Made by a program: the position numbers and the translations under genes. The notes below the pieces were generated by a model. It saw only the letters and a program-made list of their open reading frames with translations. It was not told where the DNA came from and did no database searches. This document shows, one piece after another, positions 50,411 to 63,002 of a DNA stretch of 64,000 bases. The stretch's first letter is position 1. Each line of letters begins with the position of its first letter. Where the stretch lies: assembly GCF_963678635.1 (NCBI RefSeq), contig NC_087065.1, forward strand, positions 28,851,254 to 28,915,253, in the 5' to 3' direction. The stretch is from Symsagittifera roscoffensis (taxonomy: Eukaryota; Xenacoelomorpha; Acoela; Convolutidae).

Positions 50411-53400
50411 GACTCTACCTATGATCAGTTTCAAATGATTCCTGAAGTCTTTGATTTTTGTCTCGAAAAATGCTTATCATACAATATTCATATATGAAAG
50501 GTATTTGAAAAGCATTTTTTTGACCAAAAAATAAAAATGATTTCACTATAATGCTCAACATTTCAAAAAGATCTGAGTATATACCAATTCTCATAATAAG
50601 CTCATTCGACTCTACCTATGATCAGTTTCAAATGATTACTGAAATTTTGAATTTTTATGTTCAAAAATTCTTATCATACATTTTTGATATATTGAAATTT
50701 AATGATAAGCATTTTTTTGCCCAAAAAATAAAAAATGATTTTACTATAAAGCTCAACATTTCAAAAAGCTCCGAATATACCAAATCTCATAATAAGCTCA
50801 TTCGACTCTATCTATGAGCAGTTTTATATGAATTTTGAAATCTTTAATTTTTATCTCGAATAAAGACTATCATACATTTTTCATATGTGAAAATTATATG
50901 ATAAGCATTTTTCCGACCAATAATTAAAAAATGAGTTTACTATATTGCTCAACATTTCAGTGAGCTTTGATTATATACCAAATCTCATTAAAAGCTCATT
51001 TGACTCTATCTATGATCAGTTTCAAAAGAATACTGAAATTTTGAATTTTTATCTCAAAAAATGCTTATCATACAATTTTCCTATATGAAATTTATATGAA
51101 AAGCTTTTTTTTGACCAAAAATTGAAAATAATTTTACTATGATGCTCAACATTTCAAAAAGCTCTGATTATATACCAAATCTCATAATAAGCTCATTCGA
51201 CTCTACCTATGATCAGTTCCAAATGATTCCTGAAGTCTTTAATTTTATCTCGAAAAATGCCTATCATACAATTTTCATATATGAAAATTTTATGATAAGC
51301 ATTTTTCTGACGTAAAATTAAAAAATGATTTTACTAAAATGCTCAAAATTTCAAAAAGCTCTGATTATATACTAAATCTCACAATAAGCTCAATCGACTC
51401 TGTCTATGAGCAGTTTTAAATGATTTTTGAAATCTGTAATTTTGTTTTGAAAAATGCTTATCACACAGTTTTCATATATGAAAATTATATGATAAGCATT
51501 TTTTCGACGAAAATTAAAAAAAAGATTTTATTATAATGCTCAACATTTCAAAAAGCTCTGATTTTATACCAAACCTCAAAATAAGCTCAATCGACTCTAT
51601 CTATGAGCAGTTTTAAATGATTTTTGAAATCTTTAATTTTCATCTCGAAAAAAGCTTATCATACGTTTTTCATATATAAAAATTATATGTTAAGCATTTT
51701 TTCGACCAAAAATGAAAAATGATTTTAGTCTATTGCTCAACATTTCAAAAAGCTATGATTATATACCAAATCTCATAATAAACTCATTCGACTCTACCTA
51801 TGATCAGTTTCAAATGATTCCTGAAGTCTTTGATTTTTGTCTCGAAAATTGCTTATCATACAATATTCATATATGAAAAGTATTTGAAAAGCATTTTTTG
51901 ACCAAAAATAAAAATGATTTCACTATAATGCTCAACATTTCAAAAAGCTCTGAGTATATACCAAATCTCATAATAAGCTCATTCGACTCTACCTATGATC
52001 AGTTTCAAATGATTCCTGAATTCTTTATTTTTTATCTCGAAAAATGCTTATCATACAATTTTCATATATGAAAACTATATGATAAAATTTTTTCGACCAA
52101 AAATTAAAAAATGATTTTACTATAATGCTCAACATTTCAAAAAAGTCTGATTATATATCAAATCTCATATATTTTGATCTCAAATCTCATATGTGAAAAT
52201 TATATGATAAGCATTTTTCCGACCAATAATTAAAAAATGATTTTACCTATTGCTCAACATTTCAGTGAGCTTTGATTATATACCAAATCTCATTAAAAGC
52301 TCATTTGACTCTATCTATGATCAGTTTCAAATGATTCATGAAAATCTTTAAACTTTGTCTCGAAAAATGCTTATCATACAGTTTTCTTATATGAAATTTA
52401 TTTGATAAGCATTTTTTTTCCAAAAATTGAAAATGAGTTTACTATGATGCTGAACATTTCAAAAAGCTCCGAATATACCAAATCTCATAATAAGCTCATT
52501 CGACTCTATCTATGAGCAGTTTTATATGAATTTTGAAATCTTTAATTTTTATCTCGAATAAAGCCTATCATACAGTTTTCTTATATGAAATTTAATGATA
52601 AGCATTTTTTTGCCCAAAAAATAAAAAAGGATTTTACTATAAAGCTCAACATTTCAAAAAGCTCCGAATATACCAAATCTCATAATAAGCTCATTCGACT
52701 CTATCTATGAGCAGTTTTATATGAATTTTGAAATCTTTAATTTTTATCTCGAATAAAGCCTATCATACATTTTTCATATGTGAAAATTATATGGTAAGCA
52801 TTTTTCCGACCAATAATTAAAAAATGATTTTACTATATTGCTCAACATTTCAGTGAAATTTGATTATATACCAAATCTCATTAAAAGCTCATTTGACTCT
52901 ATCTATGATCAGTTTCAAATGATTCCTGAAAATTTTTAAATTTTGTCTCGAAAAATGCTTATCATACAGTTTTCTTATATGAAATTTATTTGATAAGAAT
53001 TTTTTGAGCAAAAAATAAAAATGATTTCACTATAATGCTCAACATTTCAAAAAGCTCTGAGGATATACGAAATCTCATAATAAGCTCATTCGACTCTACC
53101 TATGATCAGTTTCAAATGATTACTGAAATTTTGAATTTTTATGTCGAATAAAGCCTATCATACATTTTTCATATGTGAAAATTATATGATAAGCATTTTT
53201 CCGACCAATAATTAAAAAATGATTTTACTATATTGCTCAATATTTCAGTGAGCTTTGATTATATACCAAATCTCATTAAAAGCTCATTTGACTCTATCTA
53301 TGATCAGTTTCAAATGATTCCTGAAAATCTTTAAATTTTGTCTCGAAAAATGCTTATCATACAGTTTTCTTATATGAAATTTGTTTGATAAGCATTTTTT

Positions 53401-54769
53401 GACCAAAAATTGAAAATGAGTTTACTATGATGCTGAACATTTCAAAAAGCTCCGACTATACCAAACCTCAAAATAAGCACAATCGACTCTATCTATGAGC
53501 AGTTTTAAATGATTTTTGAAATCTTTAATTTTCATCTCGAAAAAAGCTTATCATACGTTTTTCATATATAAAAATTATATGATAAGAATTTTTTCGACCA
53601 AAAATGAAAAAATGATTTTAGTCAATTGCTCAACATTTCAAAAAGCTATGATTATATACCAAATCTCATAATAAACTCATTCGACTCTACCCATGATCAG
53701 TTTCAAATGATTCCTGAAGTCTTTGATTTTTGTCTCGAAAATTGCTTATCATACAATATTCATATATGAAAAGTGTTTGAAAAGCATTTTTTTGACCAAA
53801 AAATAAAAATGATTTCACTATAATGCTCAACATTTCAAAAAGCTCTGAGTATATACCAAATCTCATAATAAGCTCATTCGACTCTACCTATGATCGGTTT
53901 CAAATGATTACTGAAATTTTGAATTTTTATGTCGAATAAAGCCTATCATACATTTTTCATATGTGAAAATGATATGATAAGCATTTTTCCGACCAATAAT
54001 TAAAAAATGATTTTACTATATTGCTCATTATTTCAGTGAGCTTTGATTATATACCAAATCTCATTAAAAGCTCATTTGACTCTATCTATGATCAGTTTCA
54101 AATGATTCCTGAAAATCTTTAAATTTTGTCTCGAAAAATGCTTATCATACAGTTTTCTTATATGAAATTTATTTGATAAGCATTTTTTGACCAAAAATTG
54201 AAAATGAGTTTACTATGATGCTGAACATTTCAAAAAGCTCCGAATATACCAAATCTCATAATAAGCTCGTTCGACTCTATCTATGAGCATTTTTTTCAAT
54301 GAAATTTGAAATCTTTAATTTTTATCTCGAATAAAGCCTATCATACAATTTTCATATGTGAAAATTATATGATAAGCATTTTTCCGACCAATAATTAAAA
54401 AATGATTTTACTATATTGCTCAACATTTCAGTGCGCTTTGATTATACACCAAATCTCATTAAAAGCTCATTTGACTCTATCTATGATCAGTTTCAAAAGA
54501 TTCCTGAAAATCTTTAAATTTTGTCTCGAAAAATGCTTATCATACAATTTTCTTATATGAAATTTATTTGATAAGCATTTTTTGACCAAAAATTGAAAAT
54601 GAGTTTACTATGATGCTGAACATTTCAAAAAGCTCCGAATATACCAAATCTCATAATAAGCTCATCCGACTCAATCTATGAGCAGTTTTATATGAATTTT
54701 GAAATCTTTAATTTTTATCTCGAATAAAGCCTATCATACAGTTTTCTAATATGAAATTTAATGATAAGC

Positions 54770-57700
54770 ATTTTTTTTGCCCAAAAAATAAAAAACGATT
54801 TTAATATAAAGCTCAACATTTCAAAAAACTCCGAATATACCAAATCTCATAATAAGCTCATTCAACTCTATCTATGAGCAGTTTTATATGAATTCTGAAA
54901 TCTTTAATTTTTATCTCGAATAAAGCCTATCATACATTTTTCATACATTTTCCGACCAATAATTAAAAAATGATTTTACTATATTGCTCAACATTTCAGT
55001 GAGCTTTGATTATATACCAAATCTCATTAAAAGCTCATTTGGCTCTATCTTTGATCAGTTTCAAATGATTCCTGAAAATCTTTAAATTTTGTCTCGAAAA
55101 ATGCTTATCATACAGTTTTCTTATATGAAATTTATTTGATAAGCATTTTTTGATCAAAAATTGAAAATGAGTTTACTATGATGCTGAACATTTCAAAAAG
55201 CTCTGATTATATACCAAATCTCATAATAAGCTCATTCTACTCTACCTATGATCAGTTTCAAATGATTCCTGAAGTCTTTAATTTTTGTCTCAAAAAATGC
55301 TTATCATACAATTTTCATATATTGAAGTTTAATAATAAGCTTTATTTTGAGCAGTTCAAAAAGCTCCGAATATACCAAATCTCATAATAAGCTCATTCGA
55401 CTCTATCTATGAGCAGTTTTAAATGAATTTTGAAATCTTTAATTTTTATCTCGAATAAAGCTTATCATACGTTTTTCATATATGAAAATTATATAATAGG
55501 CATTTTTTCGACCAAAAATGAAAAAATGATATCACTATAATACTCAACTTTTCAAAAAGCTCTGAGTACATACCAAATCTCATAATAAGCTCATTCGACT
55601 CTACATATAATCAGTTTCAAATGATTACTGAAATTTTGAATTTTTTTCTCGAAAAATGCTTATCATACATTTTTCATATATTGAAATTTAATGATAAGCA
55701 TTTTTTTGCCCAAAAAATAAAAAATGATTTTACTATAAAGCTCAACATTTCAAAAAGCTCCGAATATACCAAATCTCATAATAAGCTCATTCGACTCTAT
55801 CTATGAGCAGTTTTAAATGAATTTTGAAATCTTTAATTTTTATCTCGATTAAAGCTTATCATACGTTTTTCATATATGAAAATTATATTATAAGCATTTT
55901 TTCGACCACAAATGAAAAAATGATATCCTTATAATGCTCAACATTTCAAAAAGCTCTGATTATATACCAAATCTCATAATAAGCTCATTTGGTTCCACCT
56001 ATGATCAGTTTCAAATGATTCCTGAAATTTTTAAATTTTGTCTCGAAAAATGCTTATCATACGTTTTTCAATAATGAAAATTATCTGATAAGCTTTTTTT
56101 TGACCAAAAATTAAAAAATGATTTTACTATATTGCTCAACATTTCAAAAAGCTTTGATTATATACCAAATCTCATAATAAGCTCATTCGACTCTACCTAT
56201 GATCAGTTTCATATGATTCCTGAAGTCTTTAGTTTTATCTCGAAAAAAGCCTATCATACATTTTTCATAAATGAAAGTTTTATGATCAGCCTTTTTCTGA
56301 CGTAAAATTAAATAATGATTTTACTAAAATGCTCAACATTTCAAAAAGCTCTGATTATATACTAAATCTCACAATAAGCTCAATTGACTCTATCTATGAG
56401 CAGTTTTAAATGATTTTTGAAATCTTTAAATTTTATTCGAAAAATGCTTATCATACAGTTTTCATATATGAAAATTATATGATAAGCATTTTTTCGACGA
56501 AAATGAAAAAATGATATCACTATAATGCTCAACATTTCAAAAAGCTCTGAGTATATACCAAATCTCATAATAAGCTCATTTGGTTCCACCTATGATCAGT
56601 TTCAAATGATTCCTGAAATTTTTAAATTTTGTCTCGAAAAATGCTTATCATACGTTTTTCAATAATGAAAATTATCTGATAAGCTTTTTTTTGACCAAAA
56701 ATTAAAAAATGATTTTACTATATTGCTCAACATTTCAAAAAGCTTTGATTATATACCAAATCTCATAATAAGCTCATTCGACTCTACCTATGATCAGTTT
56801 CATATGATTCCTGAAGTCTTTAGTTTTATCTCGAAAAAAGCCTATCATACATTTTTCATAAATGAAAGTTTTATGATCAGCCTTTTTCTGACGTAAAATT
56901 AAATAATGATTTTACTAAAATGCTCAACATTTCAAAAAGCTCTGATTATATACTAAATCTCACAATAAGCTCAATTGACTCTATCTATGAGCAGTTTTAA
57001 ATGATTTTTGAAATCTTTAAATTTTATTCGAAAAATGCTTATCATACAGTTTTCATATATGAAAATTATATGATAAGCATTTTTTCGACGAAAATGAAAA
57101 AATGATATCACTATAATGCTCAACATTTCAAAAAGCTCTGAGTATATACCAAATCTCATAATAAGCTCATTTGGTTCCACCTATGATCAGTTTCAAATGA
57201 TTCCTGAAATTTTTAAATTTTGTCTCGAAAAATGCTTATCATACGTTTTTCATATATGAAATTTATTTGATAAGCATTTTTTGATCAAAAATTGAAAATG
57301 AGTTTACTATGATGCTGAACATTTCAAAAAGCTCTGATTATATACCAAATCTCATAATAAGCTCATTCTACTCTACCTATGATCAGTTTCAAATGATTCC
57401 TGAAGTCTTTAATTTTTGTCTCAAAAAATGCTTATCATACAATTTTCATATATTGAAGTTTAATGATAAGTTTTATTTTGAGCAGTTCAAAAAGCTCCGA
57501 ATATACCAAATCTCATAATAAGCTCATTCGACTCTATCTATGAGCAGTTTTAAATGAATTTTGAAATCTTTAATTTTTATCTCGAATAAAGCTTATCATA
57601 CGTTTTTCATATATGAAAATTATATAATAGGCATTTTTTCGACCAAAAATGAAAAAATGATATCACTATAATGCTCAACTTTTCAAAAAGCTCTGAGTAC

Positions 57701-60300
57701 ATACCAAATCTCATAATAAGCTCATTCGACTCTACATATAATCAGTTTCAAATGATTACTGAAATTTTGAATTTTTTTCTCGAAAAATGCTTATCATACA
57801 TTTTTCATATATTGAAATTTAATGATAAGCATTTTTTTTGCCCAAAAAATAAAAAACGATTTTAATATAAAGCTCAACATTTCAAAAAACTCCGAATATA
57901 CCAAATCTCAAAATAAGCTCATTCAACTCTATCTATGAGCAGTTTTATATGAATTCTGAAATCTTTAATTTTTATCTCGAATAAAGCCTATCATACATTT
58001 TTCATACATTTTCCGACCAATAATTAAAAAATGATTTTACTATATTGCTCAACATTTCAGTGAGCTTTGATTATATACCAAATCTCATTAAAAGCTCATT
58101 TGGCTCTATCTTTGATCAGTTTCAAATGATTCCTGAAAATCTTTAAATTTTGTCTCGAAAAATGCTTATCATACAGTTTTCTTATATGAAATTTATTTGA
58201 TAAGCATTTTTTGATCAAAAATTGAAAATGAGTTTACTATGATGCTGAACATTTCAAAAAGCTCTGATTATATACCAAATCTCATAATAAGCTCATTCTA
58301 CTCTACCTATGATCAGTTTCAAATGATTCCTGAAGTCTTTAATTTTTGTCTCAAAAAATGCTTATCATACAATTTTCATATATTGAAGTTTAATGATAAG
58401 CTTTATTTTGAGCAGTTCAAAAAGCTCCGAATATACCAAATCTCATAATAAGCTCATTCGACTCTATCTATGAGCAGTTTTAAATGAATTTTGAAATCTT
58501 TAATTTTTATCTCGAATAAAGCTTATCATACGTTTTTCATATATGAAAATTATATAATAGGCATTTTTTCGACCAAAAATTAAAAAATGATATCACTATA
58601 ATGCTCAACTTTTCAAAAAGCTCTGAGTACATACCAAATCTCATAATAAGCTCATTCGACTCTACATATAATCAGTTTCAAATGATTACTGAAATTTTGA
58701 ATTTTTTTCTCGAAAAATGCTTATCATACATTTTTCATATATTGAAATTTAATGATAAGCATTTTTTTGCCCAAAAAATAAAAAATGATTTTACTATAAA
58801 GCTCAACATTTCAAAAAGCTCCGAATATACCAAATCTCATAATAAGCTCATTCGACTCTATCTATGAGCAGTTTTAAATGAATTTTGAAATCTTTAATTT
58901 TTATCTCGATTAAAGCTTATCATACGTTTTTCATATATGAAAATTATATTATAAGCATTTTTTCGACCACAAATGAAAAAATGATATCCTTATAATGCTC
59001 AACATTTCAAAAAGCTCTGATTATATACCAAATCTCATAATAAGCTCATTTGGTTCCACCTATGATCAGTTTCAAATGATTCCTGAAATTTTTAAATTTT
59101 GTCTCGAAAAATGCTTATCATACGTTTTTCAATAATGAAAATTATCTGATAAGCTTTTTTTTGACCAAAAATTAAAAAATGATTTTACTATATTGCTCAA
59201 CATTTCAAAAAGCTTTGATTATATACCAAATCTCATAATAAGCTCATTCGACTCTACCTATGATCAGTTTCATATGATTCCTGAAGTCTTTAGTTTTATC
59301 TCGAAAAAAGCCTATCATACATTTTTCATAAATGAAAGTTTTATGATCAGCCTTTTTCTGACGTAAAATTAAATAATGATTTTACTAAAATGCTCAACAT
59401 TTCAAAAAGCTCTGATTATATACTAAATCTCACAATAAGCTCAATTGACTCTATCTATGAGCAGTTTTAAATGATTTTTGAAATCTTTAAATTTTATTCG
59501 AAAAATGCTTATCATACAGTTTTCATATATGAAAATTATATGATAAGCATTTTTTCGACGAAAATGAAAAAATGATATCACTATAATGCTCAACATTTCA
59601 AAAAGCTCTGAGTATATACCAAATCTCATAATAAGCTCATTTGGTTCCACCTATGATCAGTTTCAAATGATTCCTGAAATTTTTAAATTTTGTCTCGAAA
59701 AATGCTTATCATACGTTTTTCATATATGAAAATTATATTATAAGCATTTTTTCGACCACAAATGAAAAAATGATATCACTATAATGCTCAACATTTCAAA
59801 AAGCTCTGAGTATATACCAAATCTAATAATAAGCTCATTTGGTTCCACCTATGATCAGTTTCAAATGATTCCTGAAATTTTTAAATTTTGTCTCGAAAAA
59901 TGCTTATCATACGTTTTTCAATAATGAAAATTATCTGATAAGCTTTTTTTTGACCAAAAATTAAAAAATGATTTTACTATATTGCTCAACATTTCAAAAA
60001 GCTTTGTTTATATACCAAATCTCATAATAAGCTCATTCGACTCTACCTATGATCAGTTTCATATGATTCCTGAAGTCTTTAGTTTTATCTCGAAAAAAGC
60101 CTATCATACATTTTTCATAAATGAAAGTTTTATGATAAGCCTTTTTCTGACGTAAAATTAAATAATGATTTTACTAAAATGCTCAACATTTCAAAAAGCT
60201 CTGATTATATACTAAATCTCACAATAAGCTCAATTGACTCTATCTATGAGCAGTTTTAAATGATTTTTGAAATCTTTAAATTTTATTCGAAAAATGCTTA
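54770..60300. repeat. Two copies of a 3,061-bp unit with inner 591-bp repeats
   Basis: 54,770-57,830 recurs at 57,831 onwards with an offset of 3,061 bp; markers are AACGATTTTAATATAAAGC (54,793 and 57,854) and TTATTTTGAGCAGTTC (55,342 and 58,403). Inside, a 591-bp three-monomer block is itself repeated: CATTTGGTTCCACC occurs at about 55,987, 56,578, 57,169, 59,048, 59,639 and 59,836. The number of inner copies differs between the two large units. Confidence 0.88.
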
Positions 60301-61079
60301 TCATACAGTTTTCATATATGAAAATTATATGATAAGCATTTTTTCGACGAAAATGAAAAAATGATATCACTATAATGCTCAACATTTCAAAAAGCTCTGA
60401 GTATATACCAACTCTCATAATAAGCTCATTGGACTCTACCTATGATCAGTTTCAAATGATTACTGAAATTTTGAATTTTTATCTCGAAAAATGCTTATCA
60501 TGCATTTTTCATATATTGAAATTTAATGAAAAGCATTTTTTTGCCCAAAAAATAAAAAAAAATGATGTTACTATAAAGCTCAACATTTCAAAAAGCTCCG
60601 AATATACCAAATCTCATAATAAGCTCATTCGACTCTATCGTTGAGCAGTTTTAAATGAACTTTGAAATCTTTAATTTTTATCTCGAATAAAGCTTATCAT
60701 ACGTTTTTCATATATGAAAATTATATAATAAGCATTTTTTCGACTAAAAATGAAAAAATGATATCACTATAATGCTCAACATTTCAAAAAGCTCTGAGTA
60801 TATACCAACTCTCATAATAAGCTCATTCGACTCTACCTATGATCAGTTTCAAATGATTACTGAAATTTTGAGTTTTTATCTCGAAAAATTCTTATCATAC
60901 ATTTTTCATATATTGAAATTTAATGATAAGCATTTTTTTGCCCAAAAAATAAAAAAAATGATTTTACTATAAAGCTCAACAATTCAAAAAGCTCCGAATA
61001 TACCAAATCTCATAATAAGCTCATTCGACTCTATCTATGAGCAGTTTTAAATGAATTTTGAAATCTTTAATTTTTATCT

Positions 61080-62900
61080 CGAATAAAGCTTATCATACAT
61101 TTTTCATATGTGAAAATTATATGATAAGCATTTTTTCGGCCAAAAATTAAAAAATGATTTTACTGTATTGCTCAACATTTCAAAAAGCTTTGATTATATA
61201 TCAAATCTCATTAAGAGCTCATTTGACTCTACCTATGATCAGTTTCAAATGATTCCTGAAATCTTTAAATTTTGTCTCGAAAAATGCTTATCATACATTT
61301 TCTTTTATGAAATTTATATGATAAGCATTTTTTGACCAAAAATTGAAAATAATTTTACTATGATGCTTAACATTTCAAAAAGCTCTGATTATATACCAAA
61401 TCTCATAATAAGCTCATTCGACTCTACTTATGATCAGTTTCAAAAGATTCCTGAAGTCTTTAATTTTTGTCTCTAAAAATGCTTATCATACAATTTTCAT
61501 AAATGAAAGTTATATGATAAGCATTTTTTCGACCAAAAATTAAAAAATTATTTTACTATATTGCTCAACATTTGGAAAAGCTCTGATTTTATACTAAACC
61601 TCAAAATAAGCTCAATCGACTCTATCTATGAGCAGTTTTAAATAATAACTGAAATTTTGAATTTTTATCTCGAAAAAAGCTTATCATACATTTTTCATTA
61701 TTGAAATTTAATGATAAGCGTTTTTTGCCAAAAAAAAAGATTTTATGTTAAAGCTCCTCATTTCAAAAAGCTCCGAATATACCAAATCTCATAAAAAGCT
61801 CATTCGACTCTGTCTATGAGCAGTTTTAAATGAATTTTGAAATCTTTAATTTCTATCTCGAATAAATCTTATCATACATTTTTCAAATGTGAAAATTATA
61901 TGATAAGCATTTTTTTGACCAAAAATTAAAAGATGATTTTACTATTTTGCTCAACATTTCAAAAAGCTTTGATTATATACCAAATCTCATAAAAAGCTCA
62001 TTTGACTCTACCTATGATCAGTTTCAAATGATTCCTGAAATCTTTAAATTTTGTCTCGAAAAATGCTTATCATACAATTTTCTTTTATGAAATTTATATG
62101 ATAAGCATTTTTTGACCAAAAATTGAAAATAATTTTACTATGATGCTTAACATTCCAAAAAGCTCTGATTATATACCAAATCTCATAATAAGCTCATTCG
62201 ACTCTACTTATGATCAGTTTCAAAAGATTCCTGAAGTCTTTAATTTTTGTCTCTAAAAATGCTTATCATACAATTTTCATAAATGAAAGTTATATGATAA
62301 GCATTTTTTTGACCAAAGATTAAAAAATTATTTTACTATATTGCTCAACATTTCAAAAAGCTCTGATTTTATACTAAACCTCAAAATAAGCTCAATCGAC
62401 TCTATCTATGAGCAGTTTTAAATGATAACTGAAATTTTGAATTTTTATCTCGAAAAAAGCTTATCATACATTTTTCATTATTGAAATTTAATGATAAGCG
62501 TTTTTTGCCAAAAAAAAAGATTTTATGTTAGAGCTCCTCATTTCAAAAAGCTCCGAATATACCAAATCTCATAAAAAGCTCATTCGACTCTGTCTATGAG
62601 CAGTTTTAAATGAATTTTGAAATCTTTAATTTCTATCTCGAATAAAGCTTATCATACATTTTTCATATGTGAAAATTATATGATAAGCATTTTTTCGACC
62701 AAAAATTAAAAGATGATTTTACTATTTTGCTCAACATTTCAAAAAGCTTTGATTATATACCAAATCTCATAAAAAGCTCATTTGACTCTACCTATGATCA
62801 ATTTCAAATGATTCCTGAAATCTTTAAATTTTGTCTCGAAAAATGCTTATCATACAATTTTCTTTATTGAAATTTATATGATAAGCATTTTTTTGACCAA
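61080..62900. repeat. Two and a third copies of a 780-bp unit (four monomers)
   Basis: Units start near 61,080, 61,860 and 62,640. Markers: TGATGCTTAACATT (61,361 and 62,141) and ATTTTATGTTA followed by GCTCCTCATTTC (61,740 and 62,520). Confidence 0.88.
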
Positions 62901-63002
62901 AAATTGAAAATGATTTTACTATGATGCTCAACATTTCAAAAAGCTTTGATTTTATACCAAATCTCATATAAAGCTCATTTGACTCTACCTATGATCAGTT
63001 TC

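Noticed and set aside
8501-60972. Dozens of open frames of 60-129 codons on either strand in the array
   Set aside because: They repeat the same peptide with the period of the satellite and end at the same place in the palindrome; the minus-strand ones (56,380; 56,971; 59,441; 60,230) are identical or near-identical copies within duplicated blocks. I see no independent sign of coding.
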